A DNA stretch of 64,000 bases from Cavenderia fasciculata (Eukaryota; Evosea; Eumycetozoa; Acytosteliales; Cavenderiaceae), in the NCBI RefSeq assembly GCF_000203815.1, contig NW_004457735.1:1860001-1924000 (forward strand), given 5' to 3'. The first letter of the stretch is position 1, and each line of letters begins with the position of its first letter. Of the stretch, positions 45,860 through 58,302 are shown piece by piece. A program made the position numbers and the translations under genes. The notes under the pieces are model-generated. The model searched no databases. It was not told the origin of the DNA and saw only the letters and a list, made by a program, of their open reading frames with translations.

Positions 45860-48820
45860 CTATTTTGATAGATCTTTAATTCTTGATTCCATAGAATTAA
45901 GTCTTTGCTCCAATATATCAAATTTATCGGATAGATTTGATATTGCTGTACCCATATTAAAAAGAATGGTTGCTATATATTCTGTGCCATTTCTTTTTGG
46001 TTGTTGTTGTTGTTGTTGTGAGTTTTCAACCTTTGGGCTGTTTTCAATATTATTGGTGTAGCAATCTTGACCAATCTCCATATTTTCATGATTGTTTTGT
46101 TTAATCTCCATATTATTATCTTGGTGGCCATTCTCTAAATTATTATTGCAATCATCATTTCCAACATCTTCATTATTAGTGTCTTGACTAATCTCCATAT
46201 TATTATTGGTTTCATTATCGTTGCTATTATTAGTGTCTTGACCAATCTCCATATTATTATTGGTTTCATTATGATCATCATCATCATCATCATTATTATT
46301 AGTGTTACAATTGATCTCTATATTATAATCGTGGTGGCCATTCTGAGTATTGTTATTGTTATCATTTATAACATCTATATCATTATTAATCTCCATACTA
46401 TTAGTTCCAATATCATCATCTTCATTATCATCGTTACTATTATTATTATTATTATTGTCTTGACTATTCTCTATTTTATTAGTTTCATTATCATCATCTT
46501 CATTATCATTATTATGATTAGTGCCTTGGCTACTCTCTATATTATTATTAGTTTCATTATCATCTTCTTCATCATCATTATAAATATTATTGTTATTGTC
46601 TTGACTATTCTCGAGATTATTATTAGTTTCATTATCATCATCGTCTTCATCATGATTAGTGTCTTGGCTACTCTCTATATTATTATTATTTTCATTATCA
46701 TCATCTTCAACATCATTATAAATATTATTTTGATTAATATCTATACTATTATTAATGGAATTGTCATTTAAAAGTTCGGTTGTTTTGGATTTCAATTGTG
46801 GAGAAAAATGAAGGAGATGGTTATCAAATGAATTGTTTTTGCCAAAAACAATGGTTTTATATTGGTTGTTGAGAGAATCACTACTACTACTATTGCTTTG
46901 ATTTAAATTGTTATTATTATTTACATTGTACGAGTTGTGGGTTGGGCTACTGTAAAATTGAGCATTATTATTATTATTATTGGCATATTGATAATTGATC
47001 TTTTCATTACTCTGATTCAAGTCTTGAAATGGTGATTTGAAGAAATGAAGATTAATTGGATTATCTTGTGGGCTGATGGTTGGACTAGGACTATTATGAT
47101 TATTCTCTACACTATTATCTTCACTATTTCTTTCCAAGTCTGACGATCTAATGGAATCTTCAATAATCTGGGTACTACTATCATAGTAACGCATAAAAAT
47201 GTTGTGAACCTTTGCTTTGAGTGAAACTAGCTCTTGTTGATCTTCTTCTTTGTTAAGGGTTCTCTATATATTATATGAAGGACCATCAATATTAATACAC
47301 CACTTTTTCATGTAAAACATGATGATTTGTTTACATACAAAATATAGATTTGTTACATTCTTTCGGTACCAACTACATGATTGAAATAAAGCCCGAGCGA
47401 GATATACAGGTATTACGATTAAAAAGCCCAAATTCCTTGTAATAGTATTAATTTTTCTGTGTGGAGCCAATCTAGATGGAGTATAGAGAAGAATCAGAAT
47501 CCTTTGAACCAAAGAACCGACCTCATCCAAGAATGGTTGGACAAGGCTCTCATGCAACATCATTTCCTTTACCGCTTTGAATCGCAGTGGTCGTTTAAAG
47601 GATGAATATTCATTTGAATATTCCGTACCATTCATGGAATCCAAATGATGATATTCGTCTTGATCTTCTGATTTTCTCTTCTTATTGTAATTATTTTCTG
47701 AATTATTATTTACATTATTAATATAATTATTATTATTATTATTATCATCTATATCATTATTATTATTTTTAACTTGATTGATCATTTTTTGTCTAAAATC
47801 TTTGAAATGCTTTAGTATAGTGGCAACGGTAGTTTTGACGTGATCATTACGAAGGTTATCATCGTCATGGTTTGCATAATGTTCGAGAATGGTTGCAGCG
47901 TTTTGGGAGTGTTGATCAAGTGGATTAAATCTCGTAGCGTTCATAGCCATCGTCACCAAATAACCCATTATATCGGTCACTGTCATCATTGGTCTCTTGG
48001 ACACATGATTTCTAATGACATTGATACTAATAGGGTTCTTTGTTGTGTCATAGTATTCCTTCATATTTTCTAAACCATTGCCAAAGTAATCGCGGATGGG
48101 TAGATTTTTGAAAGCCTCAGTGACAGACACATGTAGTTTGGCAATGGCTCCATCTAAATCTCTCAACTCCCATGGGTCGTCCCATTCACACAATGGTTGA
48201 ACATGATTGATGTGCACATCAATACCATTTGTATCAGCCATACTATATAGAGAAAATAAAATAGAGTTAACCGATTGGTTATTCACTTTAACCTCGGGCC
48301 AATGTTTCATACAATATTCACATTCAAATTCCTCTAAATCCCTATCCATTGATAACCAAAAATATCCCTCTATATATCAAAAAGTTGGAGAACATTGGTT
48401 AATATAACTACATTACACATTACATTAAATTATATTATTTGAATCCATCACACCTACGTTCTAATAAATGTTGTTTCATTACATAAAAATGTGGATGTGA
48501 TAGTATAGTATGTGTAGCTCCTAGTATCTGTTTTGATGTCAAACTCACAACTGTACGTAATACTCCTACACAAAAAGCAACAATGTATCAATTAAGTATA
48601 TTTAGACACTTATACAGTTTAATTACTAACCTTCTTCAGTAACATAACAGAGTGTTCCTTTAACCATTTTATATACACGACCAACAACCCATCTAGTCAC
48701 AACCGATCCAATATACTTGTTTATGATGCTATTTTTTCTTTTCTTACTATTCTCTGTGAAATACTGGCACAGATCATCGTATAGAGACTCCTCCATTGGT
48801 GTTGTCCCTTTCTTATCCAT
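45860..48820 (-). CDS. Cassette gene B2: HHCC zinc-binding plus bromodomain-like protein
   Basis: Four exons in minus order (48631-48820, 48458-48565, 47339-48369, 45860-47263), 910 aa. Intron phases match B1 and exon 2 is again exactly 108 nt. The zinc-binding pattern is kept (THTILSHP, QGYFWLSMDRDLEEFECEYC; H-x4-H-x28-C-x2-C). The bromodomain-like core is MKEYYDTTKNPISINVIRNH with YLVTMAMNATRFNPLDQHS. A second helical region (MLHESLVQPFLDEVGSLVQR) and the conserved tail TEYIATILFNMGTAISNLSD follow. In place of B1's Gln/Glu tract there is a long Asn/Asp region of about 10 imperfect repeats built on ETNNNIESSQDTN. Function unknown. Confidence 0.75.
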
Positions 48821-49521
48821 GTTGACAACAATTCTTCTTTAATATTCTATTATTACTATTATTATTCATGAATTGATCTCTATCTACTGATATGTATCTC
48901 TCTACTCTCTCTCTCTCTCTTTATTATTTAATGCATCTTCTTCTACAACTGTGTAGAGATTAACCTCTCCTTTTGGTGGATATTATCTTCATCATGAAAA
49001 ATACGAACTTCTTTTACCACACACCCCCACGATAATTATTCAATATATTTTTAATCATTTTTTTCTTCAATAGGTTAAAACATAAATACAACTTTATGGT
49101 TATAATTTTAATAGTAAAAATATACCACATACAAACAATAAGTATTCATTTAAAGTACTTGTAAAGTAGTTTTAGGTCAGTCAGATACTAAAGGTGAATG
49201 AATGAATGAAATAGTTGAGAACAACTAATAAATCTTATTTCCTAGCTCAATTGATGGTTTTCCAAGCTTGAATAGTCAATACCACAATCAAACTCATACA
49301 AGATTGAAAACGAAAAGCTTCCATGGAACGAATCAAGATATTTTAGGACCTGATTTTTATTCCATCATAAAAAGTGATGTCACTCGCAGATTTGAATCAA
49401 CAATCAGTCGGCTAGTATTTAAACGACTACAGCGACGCTTTTCATTATCATTTTAAAACAGATAAACACAAACAACAAACATACATATATATATTCATAT
49501 TTTTCAAGAAAGAAAGAAAAG
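48821..49521. other. Divergent promoter, B2 and secreted protein gene
   Basis: AT-rich. A short stretch at about 49310-49440 is richer in GC (GATGTCACTCGCAGATTTGA, CGACTACAGCGACGCTTTTC) and lies directly upstream of the next start, so it is probably core promoter. A 62-codon open frame here begins without ATG and is not considered a gene. Confidence 0.4.
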
Positions 49522-50620
49522 ATGAAGAATTCACAATTATTATTAAGCATCATTGTAGCTATTACTCAAGTATCAATTATTCTAGCAGAACCAGGTCTAT
49601 ATGGTTTGGGTGTACCCTCTGTGAACTGGAGTAACCCATCTGACACTTATTTTGGTGTTTTCAATGTATGTTGAAACACACTATAGTCATTTCATTTCAT
49701 TTCATTTCTTTTCTTTGTCATTTACTTACTCTTATCTCTTCTCCTTTCTCTTTTCTCTTTTCTAGAACGGATCATTTAATCAAATACTTGATTTATCAAA
49801 TGGAGAATATAATGGTTTTGCTAATGGATCTGATCCATCTTGTTCAGTAAACAATATGTTTTACGTGTTTGTTATGCAAGGCTACGGTATCAATGAATTG
49901 ATTCAAATCGATACTGATAAGGTGACCTACTCTCAAGTTGCATCAAACGTTTTGAGCGAACAAACCATCGAATCTCTATACTGTGTCGGTAGTGGTCCAT
50001 CTTCATCTGCTCTACCATTGTTTATCGCTGTCCAAAGCCCACCAAATAGCAATACCGGTATCTTGATCTCTTCCAACAATGCTGGAACTGGAGGTGACAA
50101 GGTTCTCTACAAGTCCAATCCAAACAGACAATTATTGGCATCTGCCTATGACTCTACAGCTGGTATTGTCTACATTTTCTATAACAACACTGCCACCAAT
50201 ACCAATGGTGTCACTGTCTACTCTATGGTCGCTGGTCAATCTCAAGACTCTGTTATGCCAAGACTCCCAGCCAACTTTGTTATCCTCGATACCGTCTATT
50301 CACCATTTGACAACAATATCTACGGTATTGCATCGATCGACGCTGCTCAACAAACCTACCGTTTCTTTGTCTTTAATCCACAAGGAGGTATCGGTATCAA
50401 TATCATCAAGGCATCCTACACACTTCCACAAGTCGGTTCCCTCGGTACTCCAAACATCAAACTCGACGTATCAGGACCAAACGTTTATGCTGCCCTCACT
50501 CTTACTCTTTCCGGTCTCAGATACGATACTATTATTTTAGATTTTGATCTTGAAACTTATCAGATCACTGATTCATCCAATTCTTACAACATCTGTGCTT
50601 TTTCTGCAGTTAATGCTTAA
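49522..50620 (+). CDS. Secreted beta-propeller-like protein
   Basis: Two exons (49522-49665, 49766-50620), 332 aa. Signal peptide MKNSQLLLSIIVAITQVSII, cleaved probably after ILA. The mature protein is made of repeated strands with hydrophobic and aromatic alternation (LLASAYDSTAGIVYIFYNNT, DTVYSPFDNNIYGIASIDA, PNVYAALTLTLSGLRYDTII), as in beta-propellers, and carries several NxT sites. No membrane anchor. Related secreted proteins of unknown function are frequent in dictyostelids. The propeller call is inference from strand pattern. Confidence 0.7.
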
Positions 50621-50760
50621 AACAAAAGTGTTTATAAACAAACAAACAAACAAACAACACATTTTAATTGTAAATAAATATATATCCAAATTGATATCAA
50701 TATATATACAATGATATCAAATATAACAACAAACTAAACTAAAAATATTTAATTAATAAT

Positions 50761-52676
50761 TTATTGAGAGATTGACGACATCCTTAATTGCATTATTTTG
50801 TTACTCTTTTTAAATAGAATGTTTTTACGTATTAATATGATTGAACCAACAGCCAATGCAATGGCACCAATTCCACCAACTACTACACCAACTATAATTC
50901 TCCATGTATTTGATTGGTTTTCATTGTCACATGACGATTCATCAGTGTCATTGACAATGAGAAGTGGTGTAAAGTCTGGATCTAAAATACATTCTTGACA
51001 TTGTGATAGAATCACTCCAATCACTACTGTCGATGTTGTATCATTATTAGAGGTGATTGAGAGTACTTGAGTTTTTGAATAAGTTTCTCTTCCATCAGAC
51101 AATGAATAATCTATAAATCTACCATTCAATTGAATATTATCTTTGATTATTCGAAGATATTGTAAATCTGATCCAAGAGGGTCATATGATAATGAATCAA
51201 CAGTGTGTTCTTTACAATCCAATGAAAATGATTGATTATTATTGATTGAGGTCTTGAATAATACTCTAAGATATGATAGATTGGAATCATAATCCCAACC
51301 ACTAACATTGACTGATAACTTTATAGAGTTTGGATCAATATAAAGTTGTTGGCTACCAAACATAACGGTTCTAGCATTACTAGAGAATGTAAGGGTAGTT
51401 GTAACATTCAAATTTGGATTACTATCTAAATTGGTTTGATTGGTTATATTGAGAGCATAAATAGCAGTTGTTAATTCATCTGTTATTGTAATATTTGATG
51501 ACCATATATCAGTTGGTAATTCCTTTATAATTAAATCATCAAGATTTAATTCTTGAATTGATATAATTTCAAATTTAAATTCAACCCCATCAAATGATGC
51601 TGATGGTTCATTTGGATCAATATTTGGTTTAGTTGAATTTGTAACTAATAAAATAAAATAAAATAAATTAATTAGTTGATATTAATTTAATTAATTAGTT
51701 TTCTACATACATTGATTACTACAATTATCAATTGGATTATAATTTTGATCACATTGACATTTTCCTTGATCATTACATTCACCATGACCAAAACAATTAT
51801 CTGTTAATTGTTGGCATTGATCTTTTGGTGATAATCCAGATGATGAAGATGAAGAGGATGAGGATGAGGATGATGAATTATTATTATTATTATTTTTAAA
51901 ATAAAAAACATTTGGTCTTGATAAAAAGTATGAATCAATTGTCATGTAGATTGAAGCAGGACCATTATTTGGAATCTTTTCTAATCTACATTGAACAATA
52001 GCTTGAGACTTTTGGGTGATTCGACAATTAATGGTATTATTAATGATGACTGTCAAATTATTTTGACCATATGCTCCAAAGAATCCATAGATTGTTAGGT
52101 TTTGAATATCTGTTTGATCGATTTCATATGAATTACCAATTGGATACTCTACCGTGTATAATACATTTGCAGTGATACTATTGTATTCATTTCTAATAGA
52201 GATGACACGATATCCAGGAATGACACTTGAAACATTGGCTGCACATTGTAATTGTGTAGATGTATTGGTAGTCACAATACATGGAATATTTCCATCAATC
52301 CAAATGGTATGTTCAATATATGGATTAATTAACAAGAAGTTGACCTCTAGCTGAATCGAATCTGACAATTGTTTAAAGAATGGTCTGACCACCTCTGAAC
52401 TATTGTTAATCTCTAAACCAGCCTCTACAAATGTAAATGGATATGAAATACCTTGCATTGTATTTAAATTGATTTGAATCGATTGTTTGGTTCCATAAAA
52501 GAGTGATGGATCAATGAGTGTGAATTCAATTTGCTTGTTTGGAATGATAGCATTGAATTGGTAGGTAGAACTACCAGAGCTACCCCATCCAATGTTTTTA
52601 CCAGTTACTATTGTACTATGATTAAACAATACCAAGTCTTGTGTATCAAATGTAATATCTAAAAAATAATAATAAC

Positions 52677-52745
<69 letters not shown>

Positions 52746-54602
52746 TTAATGTCAGTTAATGGTATATGATAAATAAAAATTAATCAATATTAATGATTGA
52801 TTTAACATACTACAAACAAAAGTGGATGGTTTAACAATTGATGTTTTAAGAATATTTGTATCTTTACTATAACACCAAAACAATCTAAATATTAAAAATA
52901 AAATAATTAATATGCAAAGTTATTTTTAAATCTTTTTTTTTTTTTTTTTTTTTTTTAACATACCTGGAATAGAAGTTATTTTTGAAGTTGGATCTAAATT
53001 TAATTTGTTTCTACAAATGGAATCTGGAATTGTACCAACAATGGAGGGTGATTTTTCTATTTGAAGTGTAGCAAAGGTGGTTCCAAATATTTCCCAAGGA
53101 ACAGTTGTGACTTGAGAGTTTTTAAAGTTAAATGATGATAACTTTGTTGGCAATGGGGTGTAGACTGATTGATTTGAATCTTGAAGATTGATTCTAATCA
53201 AGTTATCGGGATAAAATGGTATTGTGTAATTTGGTAAATTTTCAAACTGTATATTTGTAAATGTCAATTCTTTTAATTGTGCCGATGCAAGATTCACAGG
53301 ATTAAATAAATTTAGTTCACTACTTGTTCTAAAATAAAAAATGTAAAAATGTTTAGTTTGACTTGATTTGTTTTGATTGATTAAGAGAGTGATCACATAC
53401 AATAGATTTATAGATGCACTTGGTTGAAACTTGATATTGAATTTGGCAGGGTAGATAGCACTGAGAGTTCTTTTTTTTTTTTTAGATTAAAATGAATATA
53501 TAGAGGTTAGTTTCTTTCTTGTCGACAATATTTGTTTAATAACTTTTTTTTTTTTTTTTTTTATATAGTTACAATTGATCTATTACATTGGCAAATGATA
53601 TATCAATGGTTGCATTACCAATGTTTGTGTATACACTGATATTTGGTGTCGATGGAAAAGACTCTTGAGCAAAGTCAAGTGTATAGTTTGATGAAACACC
53701 AGCATTAAAAGTCAGCATACATGAGATGAGACTGGGGAGACGCCAAGTATTGTCTATCCTCATTTCTAGTAAGGTTCTTCCTCCATTGATAGTTAAATCT
53801 TTTAGACCAGGAAGACTCAATCCAGTACCAGTAATAGAGTTCAAGTTTACAAGGTTTGATAGAATTACTTGGTTTACCAATGGAAGATTATATGTTAACA
53901 TGTCTGGAATATATGTAACAGAAGAATCATATAATATACTATAATAGAGAGAGGAAAAGGATGTTAATTAGATTGTGTTTTACAAGTTGTGTGTGTGTGT
54001 GAACAAACATACGCTAGAGTTTGAAGTTGAGGTAAATTATTAATCAATGTCATTACATTGATTGATTGATTAGATACCTTTGAAGTACCAAAAATAGAGA
54101 ATTTAGTCAGTTGTGATAATCTCAATGATCTAAATGTAGGATCAGGCATTTCTGTAAACGTAACATATCCTGCTATTGATCTAGATTAAAAAAGAAAGAA
54201 AAAAGAAAAAAAGAGATATTAGCAAATTTACAACTCAGTTTGTTTGTACTATAGCTTACATTCCAGTAACATGATATAGTCCATCAACCATTTGACATTC
54301 TATACGATGAGAAGATGATGATACATTGTTACAGAATTTTGAAGGATCACCTTCAACCAATGGCATACCATATTGTCTTATAAGAAATGTAACTGAATCA
54401 ACTATTATTCAAAACAAACACATTTAAAAAACAAAAAAAAAAAAAAAAAATATAAGTTTGATGATTTTTGTTGAGGTTTTTTGTTCAATAAACTCTAAAA
54501 CATACTTTCATCTAGTAATAATGGTTGAGAATTGCAACAGGTAGAAAGATAAATGATCAACACTATTACAGATGATATCCATAAACTTTGTGATTGATTC
54601 AT
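50761..54602 (-). CDS. LRR/TIG/EGF-like transmembrane receptor with one frame break
   Basis: Nine exons in minus order (54506-54602, 54260-54401, 54013-54180, 53573-53938, 53401-53469, 52964-53328, 52811-52884, 51711-52658, 50761-51644), roughly 1037 aa. Signal peptide MNQSQSLWISSVIVLIIYLS; LRR-like ectodomain (QLTKFSIFGTSKVSNQSINV, LKDLTINGGRTLLEMRI); TIG/IPT-like region (NLTIYGFFGAYGQNNLTVII); EGF-like CFGHGECNDQGKCQC; a single transmembrane helix (IIVGVVVGGIGAIALAVGSI); and a short basic tail. It resembles the dictyostelid ComC/TgrC style of surface glycoproteins. Exon 7 is 74 nt where splice phases require 75, so the frame is broken there (see findings). All other junctions fit. Confidence 0.72.
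52667..52744. repeat. AAT trinucleotide microsatellite
   Basis: About 25 AAT units with one early CAA interruption, within an intron of the LRR/TIG/EGF gene. Confidence 0.9.
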
Positions 54603-54894
54603 TATAAAGAGTGATAAATATAAATATTTGTAAATACACAAATAAAAATTTATCTTGTATTCAAAGAGACCCGACAACTTTGAGAATGACCCCGATTTCG
54701 TTGGAAAGTTTCCCAACTCAGATTCTTTATTCAATTTTTTATTGTTGTTTGGTTCAATTGCCGATTGAGATCTAGCCCCGATACCGACCAAAGATTCAGT
54801 TAGTGGTCGTAAATGTGCTTTGGGATTTTTGAAAAAAACGAACCCAAATTAATTTTTTTTAAAAGAGAGAGATATTTGTACAAAGGTGTATTCT

Positions 54895-54949
54895 TATTTA
54901 TTATTATTTATTATTTATTATTTATTATTTATTATTTATTATTTATTAA
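54895..54949. repeat. ATTATTT heptamer tandem repeat
   Basis: About seven units of TTATTAT/ATTATTT directly beyond (plus-strand left of) the stop codon of the GT17 gene, in its 3' flank. The adjoining 54603-54894 holds a GC-richer patch (about 54660-54830) upstream of the receptor gene. Confidence 0.85.
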
Positions 54950-56292
54950 ACTATTATTTTAGATTTTTTAACTTGTAATCTTTTATCATTTTTAGATTCC
55001 CAAACTGGATAACGATTACGATTACAATTATAAAACCAAGGGAGGATAGCAACACGATCTCTAAATTCTTGATCCATCGTTGAAATATCACGAATTCTGT
55101 TTTTGAAATCATCTGGTGGTTGCAAAAGTTTGAGTTCCAACTGTGAAATGTTACCCGTTTCGAGGTCATCGGCAAAGATTGATAGTTGTGGCATTGACTT
55201 TATACCACATTCTGTACATGACAATTTCTTGATGATTTGGTATGGCAGATAGCCATAGTGAGTCATATGCATACCTCCTAAAAGAAAGTGGCCAGATTGA
55301 CCACGGTTTCTGCTTGGTGCCTCTTCCTTTTTAGCTTCACCCACTACATAAAAGGTTGGGTCTCCCAAAGCATAATTATTACCAGGTACGTGCCAGTATG
55401 GATTAAATACTTGGTTGATTGGTCCGTATGGGAACCAAATACCAATGTCTATCTTTTTTACATTGTCTTGTAGTTGGCAGTGTTTGAGCAAGTGGACATT
55501 GAGACGTCGGGTAATCTCGTCAGTGTCGCCAAACCCGATAATATCACTGTCACCGTACAGATTGCCCTTGTGTGCATTCCACTCTACAAACTTTTGCCAC
55601 CGACGTTTCTCTTGGTGTGCCTCGGCCGAAAACAACTCGTTACCTACTGTCAAGTCGGCATCGTCTAGTGCAAAGTGCACCACCTTGTCACTAAACTTTG
55701 CAAATCGGTCTTGTAGCTTGACGTGCTCCCACATGAGTGGTTTCTTGAGCTTGTGAAAGTGAGTGCTGGTCGATTCAATGATGAAAAAGTCGTCCACCAT
55801 ATCGTGCAACTCGTTTAAATGAATCTCTAGTACGTCAATATCGAACCCAATCTGCACCATGTGTCCAATACGTGCTGGTTTGTCTCGCAGCTTGCCAGTA
55901 AATACATTGGGATAGACAGCACAATCCAAATGCTCTGGTGTAGGTAGTGGTTCGGGGGTACAACTATCATTGATGGGAGTACGTGGAGATTGCAATATAT
56001 AAGGTACCAATTTAGTGATAAGCATCTGTGAAAAATCATCAGTCTCGTCTACTCGACCTTCTTGTACAGCACTTCTAAACTCTTGCCATGGGAATGTCTC
56101 CATATCCTTTTTAAAGTTGAGTGGTTTGTTTGAAAATCCTGATACTCTACGTGATGGTGATGGTTGTGGTTGTATATTCACTCCAGACTCTACAACAATG
56201 GTCGTACGACTATTTGTTGGTGTTGTAAACATATAAACTCCAAAGGTAATCAATATACCTATACATATTATCTTTAATCTTGTTATTTTCAT
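54950..56292 (-). CDS. GT17-family N-acetylglucosaminyltransferase (MGAT3-like)
   Basis: Single exon, about 448 aa; the stop lies at 54946. Type II topology: a short basic head (MKITRLK) and one transmembrane helix (IICIGILITFGVYMF) place it in the Golgi. The catalytic region has IGFDIDVLEIHLNELHDMVD, DDFFIIESTSTHFHKLKKPL, LYGDSDIIGFGDTDEI (a D-x-D-E metal site) and GGMHMTHYGY. These are the family-17 features of beta-1,4-mannosyl-glycoprotein GlcNAc transferases that add bisecting GlcNAc to N-glycans. Fits the many surface glycoproteins nearby. Acceptor specificity is inference. Confidence 0.9.
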
Positions 56293-56696
56293 TTTCGAGT
56301 CAGAATTATTAATATTAGATAATATATATATATATAGATACAGATAGAAAGACTACTTAGTTGGACACCCATGATATAGGACTGATTCACTTGGTGTAAG
56401 ATTTAATTGGTAAACACCAATTAATAATGTATTCTGACCTCACATAACGACGATTAAAAAGGTGACACAAAAAAACTTTTTCGTGTTGTAGAGTTCCAAA
56501 CTCTCTTTTTCAAATATACTCTTTATGATAAAAGAAATTAATATTTAAAATTAAATAGAACAAAATAAAGAGTTTAGATAGGAGACTTGGAAAGATAATA
56601 AGAAAATATTAGCATCTATATATTATATATCGATATTAATTAACTATTTGAGGACAACTAAAATATCTTTATAATAATTAAATATGAAAACAAACA

Positions 56697-56750
56697 ATGA
56701 CGAATAAAACTAAAAGACGACCTGCAGCAGCAGCAGTGCAAGTAAACTAG
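56697..56750 (+). other. Upstream 17-codon open frame
   Basis: ATG ACG AAT AAA ... TAG encodes MTNKTKRRPAAAAVQVN, about 90 bp before the next gene's start. It contains a CAG repeat. It could be an upstream ORF in the leader or an unrelated short peptide. The rest of 56293-56786 is AT-rich divergent promoter. Confidence 0.25.
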
Positions 56751-56786
56751 ATTGTTATTATTGTTTTTTTTGAAAGGAGAGATAGG

Positions 56787-58273
56787 ATGAATCATATTAT
56801 ATCATCAATTGATTTTAGTAGATTGATTGAATCTAGATTAGTACAGGGATTCTTAGATTTGACAAAAAAGGATCAGATTGCTTGTCTATCAATTGCAACA
56901 ATCTCTTTATTGTATTCAAGTATGTGTTTTACAATTTGTATAATGATTGATGATAACAAAAGAATTGACCAATCCTTTTCTCTTTCTCTTTTCTTAATCT
57001 TTAGTAAAATATAATGGAGGATCAATTAGTACATGGGTATATGATAAGAACTTTAAAAGATATATAAGAGATTATTATATAAGATATACAACTGCTGATC
57101 ACATTGAAAACTATGGATTCGACTTTAGACAAGCCAATACACGAATGATTAAAGATTTGGCATGGTCTGTAGAGCATTGCAATCGAATTGTTGCAACAAA
57201 CTATAATTTCAACTTGATTCAAAGATTGTCTACTTGTGTCATGGCCGTAGTCACTATCAATTTGGGACAATTCCTTGAACGCTATGGTGCTCTATCACAC
57301 CAACAGAAACAAAAAGAAACATCTTTGACTGTGCACTGTCAATTTTTCCATGCACTCAACAGGGATCCATTATATATTGGTCTCAAATCAATCTTGTTTC
57401 AAATATTACTTGAAGATTTTTGTATGTAAAAAGAAAAAGAAAAGAAAGAATAATATATAATTGATAAATATATATTTATTTATTTATTTTCTTTTTTTTT
57501 CTATAGGTTATGCAAAACAAAAACAATTCCAAAAAGCAAACTTTTTCTATTCAATGACACCAGCAGAGATTGGTATTACACAAGTATTGTGTGATTTAAT
57601 CATTGAGATTAGTAGAAAGAATCCAAAGATTCTAAAAGATTTTGTACCATTGTTACCAATCTTTATCTCACTTATTGAACATAATCGTGGTATCAATGAT
57701 AGAATGGTTGGTTTAAACAAGATGGCCTATGTAGCTCACCTTTTAAAAATGGAAAACAAAAAGTTGAAGGAATCTCCATTGCCTTTGGAAATAATCAAAC
57801 AACTTCGACATTTGGATTCCTACCCTCTATCGGTACCATTTGGATTATACTCTAATAAAGAGAGTATTGCTTTACAACTTGGATTAATTGGTGCCATAAC
57901 ATTTATTGGTCAAAGAGGTATAAAAAATCTACCATCTCTTGTCATGCAAGCATCGGCAGCTGCAGCTGTATGGACGATTCCATCCATCTTTAAATATGGA
58001 TATAGAAAATCTAGTCACATCGTCGCATCACTCTATGCAGGTAGTTTTTCACTTGCAGTCATGGTACCAACCTATTACTATGGTCTACGTCATTTACCAA
58101 ATAACACCACAGTCCTCTATTTGGCTGCATTCACTGGTCTATCCTATACAATCTCTAAAACTTCTAAATTCCTTTCTAATAGAATTCAAAATAATATGAT
58201 TGGTTACTTTAATCAATATAATCAAGAAAAAGAAGAAGAAGAAGAAGAAGAAGAAAAAGAAGAAAAAGAATAA
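56787..58273 (+). CDS. Unassigned protein with C-terminal hydrophobic segments
   Basis: Three exons (56787-56919, 57005-57421, 57507-58273), 438 aa. Starts MNHIISSIDFSRLIESRLVQ. Residues about 290-410 contain several hydrophobic stretches (LQLGLIGAITFIGQRGIKNL, SLVMQASAAAAVWTIPSIF, HIVASLYAGSFSLAVMVPTY, VLYLAAFTGLSYTISK) that look like three or four membrane helices. The protein ends in a Glu/Lys run. No signal peptide. Candidates include a peroxisomal or mitochondrial membrane protein, but no family signature is recognised. Confidence 0.7.
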
Positions 58274-58302
58274 GAGGTTAAAAAAAAATAAAAAGGTTTT
58301 AT

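Noticed and set aside
46184-46771. 195-codon plus-strand Ile-rich frame
   Set aside because: Reverse complement of the Asn/Asp repeats of gene B2; repeats of AAT/GAT leave the opposite strand open.
49268-49456. 62-codon frame before the secreted propeller-like gene
   Set aside because: Starts without ATG and lies in the core promoter; no intron or domain support.
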